DNA of 64,000 nt from Streptomyces sp. NRRL S-244 (GTDB lineage Bacteria; Actinomycetota; Actinomycetes; Streptomycetales; Streptomycetaceae), in assembly GCF_000717915.1 (NCBI RefSeq), contig NZ_JOCX01000011.1, forward strand, positions 124,001-188,000. The letters are read 5' to 3'. Positions 48,741 through 62,847 of this stretch are shown piece by piece. Every line of letters starts with the position of its first letter. Position 1 is the first letter of the stretch. A program made the position numbers and the translations under genes. The notes beneath the pieces were generated by a model. It was not told the origin of the DNA and made no database searches. It was given only the letters and a program-made list of their open reading frames with translations.

Positions 48741-48836
48741 CGGCGGACCCCGAATTCCGGTACGGCGGTGGATCTCAGGCGCGATAGGGTCGGAGAAAGA
48801 CCTGTCTGGTGATCAACATGCAGAGAGCGGTGCAAC

Positions 48837-49268
48837 GTGTCCGGTGGAGAGGTGGCCGGGATCCTCGTGGCCGTCTTCTGGGCCATTCTGGTCTCCTTCC
48901 TCGCCGTCGTACTGGTGAGGCTGGCCCAGGTGCTCAAGGCGACCACCAAGCTGGTGGCCGACGTGACCGAGCAGGCCGTCCCGCTGCTCGCGGACGCCTC
49001 CACCACCGTCCGCTCCGCGCGCACCCAGCTCGACCGGGTCGACGCGATCGCGAGCGACGTCCAGGAAGTCACCTCGAACGCCTCCGCGCTGTCCTCCACC
49101 GTGGCCTCCACCTTCGGTGGGCCGCTGGTCAAGGTCGCGGCCTTCGGCTACGGCGTCCGCAAGGCACTGGGCAAATCCACGGAAGCCGCGCCGCAGCGGG
49201 CGTCCCGACGTACTGTGATCGTTGGCCGTACGGTGCCGGCTGCCCGGCGCCGGAAGCAGAAGGGCTGA
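48837..49268 (+). CDS. DUF948 membrane protein
   Basis: Protein of 143 residues: one N-terminal membrane helix (about 7-28) then a heptad-like helix (LADASTTVRSARTQLDRVDAIASDV) typical of DUF948, and a basic tail. GTG at 48837 with GAGAG upstream. Together with the next gene it forms a conserved small-membrane-protein pair ahead of alaS in actinobacteria; role unknown. Confidence 0.88.
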   Translation: MSGGEVAGILVAVFWAILVSFLAVVLVRLAQVLKATTKLVADVTEQAVPLLADASTTVRSARTQLDRVDAIASDVQEVTSNASALSSTVASTFGGPLVKVAAFGYGVRKALGKSTEAAPQRASRRTVIVGRTVPAARRRKQKG

Positions 49269-49276
49269 AACCTCCG

Positions 49277-49618
49277 ATGTTCCGCCGAGCCTTCTGGTTC
49301 ACCGCCGGCGCAGCCGCCGGCGTGTGGGCCACCACCAAGGTCAACCGCCAGCTCAAGAAGCTGACACCGGAGAGTCTCGCCGCCCAGGCCGCGGACAAGG
49401 CCGTGGAGGCGGGCCACCGCCTCAAGGACTTCGCCCTCGACGTCAAGGCGGGAATGTCCCAGCGCGAGGACGAGCTGAACGACGCACTGGGACTGCACCA
49501 GGATCCCGACCGGCCGGACAACGTCACCGCCCTCCCCGGGCCGCGGCGGCTGCGGGCCATCCAGAACGACAAGACCACCCACTCGAACCTTTCGTACAAC
49601 CGGAATGAGGACCACTGA
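49277..49618 (+). CDS. DUF6167-type small protein upstream of alaS
   Basis: Protein of 113 residues with [35 protein letters not shown] at its start, a short membrane or amphipathic segment, then helices with [22 protein letters not shown]. The same domain is found immediately before alaS in streptomycetes. ATG at 49277, 8 bases after the DUF948 gene; its TGA overlaps the alaS ATG (TGATG). Function unknown. Confidence 0.85.
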   Translation: MFRRAFWFTAGAAAGVWATTKVNRQLKKLTPESLAAQAADKAVEAGHRLKDFALDVKAGMSQREDELNDALGLHQDPDRPDNVTALPGPRRLRAIQNDKTTHSNLSYNRNEDH

Positions 49619-52302
49619 TGGAGTCGGCTGAAATCCGCCGCCGCTGGCTGAGCTTCTTCGAGGAGCGCGGTCATGCCGTTGTCCCTTCGGCGTCGCTCAT
49701 CGCGGACGACCCGACTCTGCTGCTGGTCAACGCGGGCATGGTCCCGTTCAAGCCGTACTTCCTCGGTGAGACCAAGCCGCCGGCCCCGCGCGCCACCAGC
49801 GTGCAGAAGTGCGTCCGTACGCCGGACATCGAAGAGGTCGGCAAGACCACCCGCCACGGCACGTTCTTCCAGATGTGCGGCAACTTCTCCTTCGGCGACT
49901 ACTTCAAGGAAGGCGCCATCAAGTACGCCTGGGAGCTGCTCACCAGCTCCGTGGCGGACGGCGGCTACGGCCTGGAGCCGGAGAAGCTCTGGATCACCGT
50001 CTACCTCGACGACGACGAGGCCGAGACGATCTGGCGCGAGAAGATCGGCGTGCCCGCCGAGCGCATCCAGCGCCTGGGCAAGAAGGACAACTTCTGGTCC
50101 ATGGGCGTCCCGGGTCCCTGTGGCCCGTGCTCGGAGATCAACTACGACCGCGGCCCCGAGTTCGGCGTCGAGGGCGGCCCCGCCGTCAACGACGAGCGCT
50201 ACGTGGAGATCTGGAACCTGGTCTTCATGCAGTACGAGCGCGGCGCCGGCGACGGGAAGGAAGACTTCCCGATCCTCGGCGACCTGCCGTCGAAGAACAT
50301 CGACACCGGTCTCGGCCTCGAACGCCTCGCGATGATCCTGCAGGGCGTGCAGAACATGTACGAGACCGACACCCTGCGCGTCGTCATGGACAAGGCCACC
50401 GAGCTGACCGGCGTGCAGTACGGCGCCGCCCAGAACACCGACGTCTCGATGCGCGTGGTCGCCGACCACATTCGCACCTCCGTCATGCTCATCGGCGACG
50501 GCGTCACCCCCGGCAACGAGGGCCGCGGCTACGTGCTGCGCCGCATCATGCGCCGAGCCATCCGCAACATGCGCCTCATGGGCGCCACCGGCCCGGTCGT
50601 CCAGGACCTGGTCGACGTCGTGATCAACACGATGGGCCAGCAGTACCCGGAGCTCGTCACCGACCGCAAGCGCATCGAGACCGTCGCGCTCGCCGAGGAG
50701 GCCGCCTTCCTCAAGGCCGTCAAGGGCGGCACGAACATCCTCGACACCGCCGTGACCGAGACCAAGGCCGCCGGCGGCACGGTCCTCTCCGGCGACAAGG
50801 CGTTCCTGCTCCACGACACCTGGGGCTTCCCGATCGACCTCACCCTGGAGATGGCCGCCGAGCAGGGCCTCTCCGTGGACGAGCCCGGCTTCCGCCGCCT
50901 GATGCAGGAGCAGCGCGACCGGGCCAAGGCCGACGCCAAGGCCAAGAAGACCGGCCACGCGGACATGTCCGCCTACCGCGAGATCGCCGACGGCTCCGGC
51001 GCCACCGAGTTCACCGGCTACGCCACCACCCAAGGCGAGTCCACCATCGTCGGCCTGCTGGTCAACGGCGTCTCGGCGCCCGCCGCCTCCGAGGGCGACG
51101 ACGTCGAGGTCGTCCTCGACCGCACCCCCTTCTACGCCGAGGGCGGCGGCCAGCTCGCCGACCAGGGCCGGATCAAGCTCGACTCGGGCGCCGTCATCGT
51201 CGTCCGCGACGTGCAGCAGCCGGTCCCGGGCGTCTCCGTGCACAAGGGCTCCGTCCAGGTCGGCGAGGTGACGGTGGGCGCCTCCGCGTACGCCGCCATC
51301 GACATCAACCGCCGCCGCGCCATCGCCCGCGCCCACTCGGCCACGCACCTGACCCACCAGGCCCTGCGCGACGCGCTGGGCCCGACGGCCGCCCAGGCCG
51401 GTTCCGAGAACTCGCCCGGCCGCTTCCGCTTCGACTTCGGCTCGCCGAACGCCGTCCCCGGCACGGTCCTCACCGACGTCGAGCAGAAGATCAACGACGT
51501 GCTCTCCCGTGAGCTCGACGTGACCGCCGAGATCATGAGCATCGACGAGGCGAAGAAGCAGGGCGCCATCGCCGAGTTCGGCGAGAAGTACGGCGAGCGC
51601 GTGCGCGTCGTGACCATCGGCGACTTCTCCAAGGAGCTGTGCGGCGGTACGCACGTCGCCAACACCGCCCAGCTCGGTCTGGTGAAGCTGCTCGGCGAGT
51701 CCTCCATCGGCTCCGGCGTGCGCCGCGTCGAGGCCCTCGTCGGCGTGGACGCGTACAACTTCCTCGCCAAGGAGCACACGGTCGTCGCCCAGCTCCAGGA
51801 GCTGGTCAAGGGCCGTCCGGAGGAGCTGCCGGAGAAGATCGCCTCCATGCTCGGCAAGCTGAAGGACGCCGAGAAGGAGATCGAGAAGTTCCGCGCGGAG
51901 AAGGTCCTCCAGGCCGCCGCCGGTCTCGCCGAGAACGCCCAGGACATCCACGGCGTCGCCCTCGTCGTGGGCACCGTCCCGGACGGCACCGGCGCCGACG
52001 ACCTGCGCAAGCTGGTCCTCGACGTCCGCGGCCGGCTGCAGCAAATCACAGGCGCGGGCGACCGCCCGGCCGTCGTGGCCCTGTTCACCACGGCGAACGA
52101 CCGCCCGCTGACCGTCATCGCCACCAACGAGGCCGCCCGCGAGCGCGGTCTCAAGGCCGGCGACCTGGTCCGTACCGCCGCCAAGACCCTCGGCGGCGGC
52201 GGTGGCGGCAAGCCGGACGTGGCCCAGGGCGGCGGCCAGAACCCGGCCGCCATCCCCGAGGCCATCGCCGCGGTCGAGCGCCTCGTCGTCGAGACGGTCT
52301 GA
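49618..52302 (+). CDS. alaS: alanyl-tRNA synthetase
   Basis: Class II synthetase of 894 residues. Core: [42 protein letters not shown]. Editing domain: [11 protein letters not shown] with zinc ligands and [13 protein letters not shown]-terminal coiled coil and DHHA1-like domain (about 740-890) end in [15 protein letters not shown]. Its ATG overlaps the preceding stop by one base; ruvX follows after 2 bases. Confidence 0.97.
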   Translation: MESAEIRRRWLSFFEERGHAVVPSASLIADDPTLLLVNAGMVPFKPYFLGETKPPAPRATSVQKCVRTPDIEEVGKTTRHGTFFQMCGNFSFGDYFKEGAIKYAWELLTSSVADGGYGLEPEKLWITVYLDDDEAETIWREKIGVPAERIQRLGKKDNFWSMGVPGPCGPCSEINYDRGPEFGVEGGPAVNDERYVEIWNLVFMQYERGAGDGKEDFPILGDLPSKNIDTGLGLERLAMILQGVQNMYETDTLRVVMDKATELTGVQYGAAQNTDVSMRVVADHIRTSVMLIGDGVTPGNEGRGYVLRRIMRRAIRNMRLMGATGPVVQDLVDVVINTMGQQYPELVTDRKRIETVALAEEAAFLKAVKGGTNILDTAVTETKAAGGTVLSGDKAFLLHDTWGFPIDLTLEMAAEQGLSVDEPGFRRLMQEQRDRAKADAKAKKTGHADMSAYREIADGSGATEFTGYATTQGESTIVGLLVNGVSAPAASEGDDVEVVLDRTPFYAEGGGQLADQGRIKLDSGAVIVVRDVQQPVPGVSVHKGSVQVGEVTVGASAYAAIDINRRRAIARAHSATHLTHQALRDALGPTAAQAGSENSPGRFRFDFGSPNAVPGTVLTDVEQKINDVLSRELDVTAEIMSIDEAKKQGAIAEFGEKYGERVRVVTIGDFSKELCGGTHVANTAQLGLVKLLGESSIGSGVRRVEALVGVDAYNFLAKEHTVVAQLQELVKGRPEELPEKIASMLGKLKDAEKEIEKFRAEKVLQAAAGLAENAQDIHGVALVVGTVPDGTGADDLRKLVLDVRGRLQQITGAGDRPAVVALFTTANDRPLTVIATNEAARERGLKAGDLVRTAAKTLGGGGGGKPDVAQGGGQNPAAIPEAIAAVERLVVETV

Positions 52303-52304
52303 CC

Positions 52305-52775
52305 ATGACGCTGCGCCGTGGCCGCCGTCTCGCCATCGACGTCGGGGACGCCCGGATCGGGGTCGCCTCGTGCGACCCCGACGGGGTGCTCGCCACACCG
52401 GTGGAAACCGTTCCGGGCCGGGACATCCCCTTCGCCCACCGGCGGCTGCGGCAGCTCGTCGAGGAGTACGAGCCCCTCGAAGTCGTGGTCGGCCTGCCCC
52501 GCTCGCTCAGCGGGCGGGAGGGGCCGGCCGCGGCCAAGGTGCGCGCCTTCGCCATGGAACTCGCCAAGGGCATCAAGCCGGTGACGGTCCGTCTGGTGGA
52601 CGAGCGGATGACCACGGTCACCGCCGCCCAGGGGCTGCGGGCCTCGGGACGGAACGCCAAGAAGGGCCGCTCGGTGATCGACCAGGCGGCCGCTGTGGTG
52701 ATCCTTCAGAACGCTCTTGAGACCGAACGGGTATCAGGTAATCCGCCCGGTGAGTGCGTCGAAGTGGTTGTCTGA
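52305..52775 (+). CDS. ruvX: RuvX/YqgF-type Holliday-junction resolvase-like nuclease
   Basis: RNase H-fold protein of 156 residues: LAIDVGDARIGVASCDPDG (first catalytic Asp), VVVGLPRSLSGREGPAA, RLVDERMTTVTA and DQAAAVVILQNAL. In E. coli the family matures 16S rRNA; in mycobacteria it acts on junction DNA. It might partly matter here given the damaged ruvC. ATG 2 bases after alaS. Confidence 0.93.
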   Translation: MTLRRGRRLAIDVGDARIGVASCDPDGVLATPVETVPGRDIPFAHRRLRQLVEEYEPLEVVVGLPRSLSGREGPAAAKVRAFAMELAKGIKPVTVRLVDERMTTVTAAQGLRASGRNAKKGRSVIDQAAAVVILQNALETERVSGNPPGECVEVVV

Positions 52776-52903
52776 TCGCGATACGGTAACGTTCCGCGCG
52801 ATGCGGCGGCATTCGAACAAGTCGTCGCCCACCACTTCAGAGGCGGAACCGGGTGCCGCGGCGGACAGGGCCGTTGCCTCCGTCTCGCGGCTCTAGGGGA
52901 CCG

Positions 52904-54676
52904 ATGACTGAGTATGGCGGGGGCCGTGGCCCCGAACCGTGGCACCCGGAGGACCCCTTGTACGGGGACCACGGGTGGACCGGGCACGAGGCCCAGCAGG
53001 CCCAGCAGGCTCAGATGCCCTACGCCGGCGGCTCCCAGCAGCAGTACCAGCAGGATCCCCCGTACCCGCTGGACCCGCAGTACCAGCAGGATCCGCAGTA
53101 CCAGCAGCAGTACGTGCAGCAGGGCCAGTACCCGGATCAGCAGCAGGGCTATGCCCCGCAGCAGCCCCAGCAGCTCTACCAGCAGCCGCAGCAGCCGATG
53201 TACGACGGCCAGGGCCAGAGCCAGGGCCAGGGCTGGGACACCGGCCAGGTCCAGGCCCAGGCCCAGGCCCAGGCCCAGGTCCAGGCCCAGGCCCAGTACG
53301 CCGCCGTCCCGCAGGCCGACCCGTACCTCGGTGCGGACCCGTACGCCCAGCAGCCCGTCGGCGGCTACCCGGGCGAGGCCCCCGACCTCTACGGCACTCC
53401 CGAGGCCTACCCGCCGCCGCAGCCCCCGGGCCGGCGCCACCTGGTCACGGAGCAGGAGCAGGAGCCGGAGCAGGAATCCGAGTACGCCGACGAGACGGCC
53501 GACGAGGCCTCCACGGCGGCGACCGGCGAGGACGGCGACTCCGACACCCCGGGCGGCGGCGGACGCCGCGGCCGTTCGAAGGACAAGAAGCCCAAGCGCC
53601 GCAACGGCGCGGCGTGCCTGATCGCCGCCGTCGTGATCGTGGGCGTCCTCGGCGGTGGCGGCTACTACGGCCTGGACTACCTCAAGTCCAAGTTCACCAC
53701 CGGCGAGGACTACGCCGGTGAGGGCGAGGGCTCCGTCACCATCGACATCCCCAAGGGCACCGGCATGGGGGAGATGGGCCGCATCCTCAAGGCGCACGGC
53801 GTCGTCAAGAGCGCCGACGCGTTCGTCGCCGCCGCCAAGGCCAACCCCAAGGGCGGCGCCATCCAGGCAGGCTCCTACACGATGAAGGAGCACATGTCGG
53901 GCAAGGCGGCCGTCGACCTCATGGTGGGCGGCGCCGGCGTCAACGCGCTGGACGTCATCCCCGGCTGGAAGACCAGCCAGGTCTACAAGGCCATCGACGA
54001 GCGGCTCAAGCTCAAGGAGGGCACGACCAAGGACATCGCCACCAAGGAGGCGAAGAACCTCGGTCTGCCCGACTGGGCCAGCAGCAAGGACCTCAAGGAC
54101 CCGCTGGAGGGCTTCCTCTACCCGGCCCGCTACGACCTGAGCAAGGACGCGACCCCGCAGTCGATGCTCAAGCAGATGGTCGCCAAGTCCAACGAGGCCT
54201 ACGAGAGCGCGGACGTCAAGGGACAGGCCTCCAAGCTGGGCCTCTCGAGCCCGCTGCAGCTCGTCACCGTCGCGAGCCTCGTCCAGGCCGAGGGCAAGTA
54301 CCAGCACGACTTCGACAAGATCTCCAGGGTCGTCTACAACCGGCTCAAGCCCGGCAACACGGAGACCTACGGTCTGCTCGACTTCGACTCCACGGTCAAT
54401 TACATGAGGGGCCAGAGCACCCTGGACGTGGGGTCCGTCAACGACCTGCGCAAGCTCGACGACCCGTACAACACCTACAAGATCAAGGGCCTGCCGCCCG
54501 GACCGATCGGCAGCCCGGGCCCCGACGCGCTCAAGTCGGCGATCAACCCGGCCACCGGTCCCTGGTACTACTTCGTGTCGGTGAACGAGAACGAGACGCT
54601 GTTCGCCGTGACCAACGAAGAGCACAACAGGAACCGCCAGAAGTACGAAGAGGAGAGGAAGAAGGAAGGGCAGTGA
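52904..54676 (+). CDS. mltG: endolytic murein transglycosylase
   Basis: Cell-wall enzyme of 590 residues that cuts nascent glycan strands. The first 230 residues are a cytoplasmic Gln/Tyr/Pro-rich, disordered extension. A single membrane helix (about 235-257) is followed by a LysM-like part (GSVTIDIPKGTGMGEMGRILK) and the YceG domain with the catalytic glutamate near 463 (VASLVQAEGKYQHDF) and INPATGPWYYFVSV near the end. ATG at 52904 after AGGGGA. aroE overlaps the stop by four bases. The N-terminal extension resembles divisome-tethering tails in other actinobacterial proteins. Confidence 0.93.
   Translation: MTEYGGGRGPEPWHPEDPLYGDHGWTGHEAQQAQQAQMPYAGGSQQQYQQDPPYPLDPQYQQDPQYQQQYVQQGQYPDQQQGYAPQQPQQLYQQPQQPMYDGQGQSQGQGWDTGQVQAQAQAQAQVQAQAQYAAVPQADPYLGADPYAQQPVGGYPGEAPDLYGTPEAYPPPQPPGRRHLVTEQEQEPEQESEYADETADEASTAATGEDGDSDTPGGGGRRGRSKDKKPKRRNGAACLIAAVVIVGVLGGGGYYGLDYLKSKFTTGEDYAGEGEGSVTIDIPKGTGMGEMGRILKAHGVVKSADAFVAAAKANPKGGAIQAGSYTMKEHMSGKAAVDLMVGGAGVNALDVIPGWKTSQVYKAIDERLKLKEGTTKDIATKEAKNLGLPDWASSKDLKDPLEGFLYPARYDLSKDATPQSMLKQMVAKSNEAYESADVKGQASKLGLSSPLQLVTVASLVQAEGKYQHDFDKISRVVYNRLKPGNTETYGLLDFDSTVNYMRGQSTLDVGSVNDLRKLDDPYNTYKIKGLPPGPIGSPGPDALKSAINPATGPWYYFVSVNENETLFAVTNEEHNRNRQKYEEERKKEGQ
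53245..53296 (+). repeat. 6-bp tandem repeat inside mltG
   Basis: About eight copies of CCAGGC/CCAGGT encode an alternating Val/Ala-Gln tract in the disordered N-terminal extension. Copy number changes of whole units would keep frame. Confidence 0.75.
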
Positions 54677-55494
54677 TACGCGCAGCCGTGCTCGGTTCAC
54701 CGATCGAGCACTCCCTTTCACCGGTGCTGCACCGCGCCGCGTACCAGGAGCTCGGCCTCGACGACTGGTCGTACGACCGCTTCGAGATAGACGAGGACGC
54801 GCTCCCGCAGTTCGTCGCCGGCCTCGGCCCCGAGTGGGCCGGGCTGTCCCTGACGATGCCGCTCAAGCGCGCGGTCATCCCGCTGCTCGACGGCATCAGC
54901 GACACCGCCGCATCGGTCGAGGCGGTCAACACGGTCGTCCTGACCAAGGACGGCCGGCGCCTCGGCGACAACACCGACATCCCCGGGATCGTCTCGGCGC
55001 TCCACGAGCGCGGCGTCGACACGGTGGAGCGCGCCACCATCCTCGGCGCCGGAGCCACCGCCTCCTCGGCCCTGGCCGCGCTCGCCCGGATCTGCTCCGG
55101 CGAGGTCACGGTGTACGTGCGCTCCCGGGCCCGCGCCGACGAGATGCAGGAGTGGGGCGAGCGCCTCGACGTGGCCGTCCGTACGGCCGACTGGGCGGAC
55201 GCCGCCGACGGGCTGGGCGCGCCGCTGGTCATCGCGACGACCCCGGCACGCGCCACGGACTGGCTGGCCGACCGCGTACCGGCCGGTGCGGGGACCCTCT
55301 TCGACGTCCTGTACGACCCCTGGCCGACCGCGCTCGCCGCGGCCTGGTCGGAGCACGGCGGCCGGCTCCTCGGCGGCCTGGACCTCCTCGTCCACCAGGC
55401 GGTGCTCCAGGTCGAGCAGATGACCGGCCGGCACACCGCGCCGCTGGCCGCCATGCGGGCGGCCGGTGAGGCCGCGCTGCGCGCCCGCCACTGA
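54673..55494 (+). CDS. aroE: shikimate dehydrogenase
   Basis: Protein of 273 residues reducing 3-dehydroshikimate with NADPH. Substrate domain: LGSPIEHSLSPVLHRAAYQEL and LTMPLK (catalytic lysine); DNTDIPGIV; nucleotide loop ILGAGATASSAL. It ends with VLQVEQMTGR. GTG at 54673 overlaps the mltG stop (GTGA). The shikimate genes resume after a 227-bp gap. Confidence 0.94.
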   Translation: MIRAAVLGSPIEHSLSPVLHRAAYQELGLDDWSYDRFEIDEDALPQFVAGLGPEWAGLSLTMPLKRAVIPLLDGISDTAASVEAVNTVVLTKDGRRLGDNTDIPGIVSALHERGVDTVERATILGAGATASSALAALARICSGEVTVYVRSRARADEMQEWGERLDVAVRTADWADAADGLGAPLVIATTPARATDWLADRVPAGAGTLFDVLYDPWPTALAAAWSEHGGRLLGGLDLLVHQAVLQVEQMTGRHTAPLAAMRAAGEAALRARH

Positions 55495-55721
55495 TCCGCT
55501 GCCCCGCCGCACCGGCCGCGGCCGCACCTGATGCACTGCTCCGGCCGATCTTGCCCGCGTACGGCCCCACTCGCCAGGGTGAGCCCGGGTGCACCGCCGT
55601 CCGCCAGCTGGACCGGAGGGCGGCGCACCGGCCCGGACATGGGAGGATCGGGTATGGCGGGTCCGGGCCGAGCCCCCGGCCGCGCCGCCGCAGTACCCAG
55701 GCGCGAGCATGAGGAGCATCG

Positions 55722-56902
55722 TTGAGCAGGTTGCGTTGGCTGACCGCAGGAGAGTCGCACGGACCGGCACTGGTCGCGACGCTGGAGGGCCTTCCCGCCG
55801 GCGTTCCGGTCACCACCGAGCTGGTGGCCGACCACCTGGCCCGGCGCCGGCTCGGCTATGGCCGCGGTGCCCGGATGAAGTTCGAGCAGGACGAGATCAC
55901 GTTCCTCGGCGGCGTCCGCCACGGCCTGTCCCAGGGCTCCCCGATCGCCGTCATGATCGGCAACACCGAGTGGCCCAAGTGGGAGACCGTCATGTCGGCC
56001 GACCCGGTCGACCCGTCGCTGCTCAAGGACACCGGCCGCAACGCGCCGCTGACCCGCCCGCGCCCGGGCCACGCCGACCTGGCGGGCATGCAGAAGTACG
56101 GCTTCGACGAGGCCCGGCCGATCCTGGAGCGCGCCAGCGCCCGTGAGACCGCCGCCCGCGTCGCCCTCGGCGCCGTCGCCCGCTCCTTCATCAAGGAGGT
56201 CGCGGGCATCGAGATCGTCTCGCACGTGGTGGAGCTGGCCACGGCCAAGGCCCCGTACGGCGTGTACCCGACCCCGGCCGACGTCGAGAAGCTGGACGCG
56301 GACCCGGTGCGCTGCCTGGACGCGGACGCGTCGAAGGCGATGGTCGCGGAGATCGACCAGGCCCACAAGGACGGCGACACCCTCGGCGGCGTCGTCGAGG
56401 TCCTCGCCTACGGGGTCCCGGTCGGCCTCGGCTCGCACGTGCACTGGGACCGCCGCCTGGACGCGCGCCTCGCGGCCGCGCTGATGGGCATCCAGGCGAT
56501 CAAGGGCGTCGAGGTCGGCGACGGCTTCGACCTGGCCCGCGTACCCGGCTCGCAGGCGCACGACGAGATCGTGGCCACCCCCGAGGGCATCAAGCGCACC
56601 TCCGGCCGCTCCGGCGGCACCGAGGGCGGTCTGACCACCGGTGAGCTGCTGCGCGTACGGGCGGCCATGAAGCCGATCGCGACGGTCCCGAAGGCCCTCG
56701 CGACGATCGACGTGGCCACCGGCGAGGCCGCTGCCGCCCACCACCAGCGCTCCGACGTCTGTGCCGTCCCCGCGGCGGGCATCGTCGCCGAGGCGATGGT
56801 CGCCCTCGTCCTCGCGGACGCGGTCGTGGAGAAGTTCGGCGGCGACTCGGTGCCCGAGACCCGGCGCAACGTCCAGTCGTACCTCGACAACCTGCAGATC
56901 CG

Positions 56903-56906
<4 letters not shown>
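55722..56906 (+). CDS. aroC: chorismate synthase
   Basis: FMN-dependent enzyme of 394 residues that forms chorismate from EPSP. Family signatures: [17 protein letters not shown] at the start, [34 protein letters not shown] and [16 protein letters not shown] start at 55722 behind GAGGAG, 9 bases upstream. The gene overlaps aroK by four bases. Upstream, GGATCGGGTATGG is the only promoter-like spot in the 227-bp gap. Confidence 0.96.
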
Positions 56907-58946
<2,040 letters not shown>

Positions 58947-59026
58947 CGGTGCTGGTGGGCGGGTCCGCCCCCGTGGTCATATAACGTTCTCGCATCAGTC
59001 GGTGGAACGAGACGGAGTGGCAGCGG

Positions 59027-59836
59027 ATGCAGCAAGGAGTGGGGGGCGGCGGAGCGGGCTGGGGGCAGCCGGGACATCATGCGGCCGTGCCCCCGCAGCC
59101 GCCGATACCCCCCGCGCAGGGGTGGCCCGTGCCGGGGCCGCCGGCCGCGCCCCCGCAGGCGCCGGCTCCCCACGCGTCGGCCCCGCACGCGCAGGCCCCG
59201 CACGCGCCGCCGTATTCACCGCCGCCCGGCGCCGAGGCCACGGGGCACATTCCGCTCCCGCCCGCGGTGGCCGGGACCGGCGGGGCCACGCTGGCCGTGC
59301 TGCTGATCGGCCCGGCGGGCGCGGGCAAGACCACCGTGGCCCGGCACTGGGCGAGCACCCGGCCGGTGCCGACCGCGCACGTGAGCCTGGACGACGTCCG
59401 GGAGTGGGTGTGCTCGGGCTTCGCGGACCCGCAGGCGGGCTGGAACGACCACTCCGAGGCCCAGTACCGGCTGGCCCGCCGCACCTGCGGCTTCGCCGCC
59501 CGCAACTTCCTGGCCAACGGGATCTCCTGCATCCTCGACGACGCCGTGTTCCCGGACCGGCCGGTGGTGGGCCTGGGCGGCTGGAAGCGGCATGTGGGTC
59601 CCGCCCTGCTGCCGGTCGTCCTCCTGCCCGGCCTGGAGATCGTCCTGGAGCGCAATGCCGCCCGCTCGGGCAACCGGCGCCTCTCGGACGAGGAGGTCGC
59701 CCGCATCCACGGCCGCATGGCGGGCTGGTACGGCTCCGGCCTGCCGATCATCGACAACTCGGACCTGGACGTGGAGGCCACCTCCCGAGCCCTGGACGAG
59801 GCCCTGGCCCGGGCCCTGGCCACCCCTGGTTTCTAA
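59027..59836 (+). CDS. P-loop kinase/ATPase with proline-rich leader
   Basis: Protein of 269 residues. About 85 N-terminal residues are Pro/Ala/His-rich and probably disordered. The rest is a P-loop kinase-like domain: Walker A LIGPAGAGKTTVARHWA, VSLDDVREWVCSG, CILDDAVFPDRP and a lid region with RNAARSGNRRLSDEEVARIH. This resembles polynucleotide-kinase/zeta-like AAA_33 enzymes; the substrate is unknown. ATG at 59027; a TATAAC -10-like element lies at 58980-58985. Confidence 0.82.
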   Translation: MQQGVGGGGAGWGQPGHHAAVPPQPPIPPAQGWPVPGPPAAPPQAPAPHASAPHAQAPHAPPYSPPPGAEATGHIPLPPAVAGTGGATLAVLLIGPAGAGKTTVARHWASTRPVPTAHVSLDDVREWVCSGFADPQAGWNDHSEAQYRLARRTCGFAARNFLANGISCILDDAVFPDRPVVGLGGWKRHVGPALLPVVLLPGLEIVLERNAARSGNRRLSDEEVARIHGRMAGWYGSGLPIIDNSDLDVEATSRALDEALARALATPGF

Positions 59837-59919
59837 GCGGTCAGGTTTGGAGAAGCGTGGGGCCGCGTGCCGCGGCTAGCGTGAAATCCCAAGCCCACCC
59901 CACCGCTTCAGGAGTGATC

Positions 59920-60276
59920 ATGAGCCCCTCTGCCACCCAGGGAATCAAGACCGTTCTGCACCCCGTCTCCGACCTGGCCGCCGCCAAGGACGTGTACACC
60001 GCGCTGCTCGGCGTCGCGCCGACCATCGACGAGCCGTACTACGTCGGCTACGAGGCCGCCGGCCAGCAGATCGGGCTCGTGCCCGGCGGCGCGGCGCAGG
60101 GCATGGCCGCGCCCGTGGCCCACTGGCACGTGCCGGACATCGAGGCCAAGCTCGCCGAGGTCACCGCCGCCGGGGGCAAGCTCAAGGACCCCGTGCGCGA
60201 CGTCGGCGGCGGCCGCCTCGTGGCCACCTTCACCGACCCCGACGGCAACGTCCTCGGGCTGCTCCAGGACCGGTGA
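59920..60276 (+). CDS. VOC-family (glyoxalase/bleomycin-resistance fold) protein
   Basis: Single VOC domain of 118 residues: KTVLHPVSDLAAAKDVYTALLG, then AHWHVPDIEAKLAEVTAAGG and FTDPDGNVLGLLQD. Members are metal-dependent isomerases, dioxygenases or drug-binding proteins. Too general for a substrate. ATG at 59920 with GGAG 6 bases before. Confidence 0.88.
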   Translation: MSPSATQGIKTVLHPVSDLAAAKDVYTALLGVAPTIDEPYYVGYEAAGQQIGLVPGGAAQGMAAPVAHWHVPDIEAKLAEVTAAGGKLKDPVRDVGGGRLVATFTDPDGNVLGLLQDR

Positions 60277-60337
60277 GCGCGCCCCGTACAGCTGGTTAGA
60301 TCGAGCCAGGCTGCCCGACCCGACGGACGGAGACACG

Positions 60338-62725
<2,388 letters not shown>

Positions 62726-62757
62726 CCGGGGCGCGGCCCGCAGCGGGCGAGGGCCCG

Positions 62758-62775
62758 GGCCCCGCGGCCGGGGCC
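62758..62775. terminator. candidate hairpin after the UvrA-like gene
   Basis: 7-bp stem GGCCCCG/CGGGGCC with CGGC loop, 33 bases after the stop, in a very GC-rich gap. No T-tract. Confidence 0.35.
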
Positions 62776-62847
62776 GTCGCCGGGACCCGGCCCCGTACGG
62801 GTGTGCTCACCAGGCCGGATGCGCGGGGCGCTCGTACGCTCGAAGAC

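Noticed and set aside
49129..52398. Minus-strand frame of about 1090 codons opposite alaS
   Set aside because: Same antisense effect; alaS motifs are intact on the plus strand.
53245..53296. Short tandem repeat considered as a CRISPR or satellite
   Set aside because: Units are 6 bases without spacers and lie in frame within mltG.
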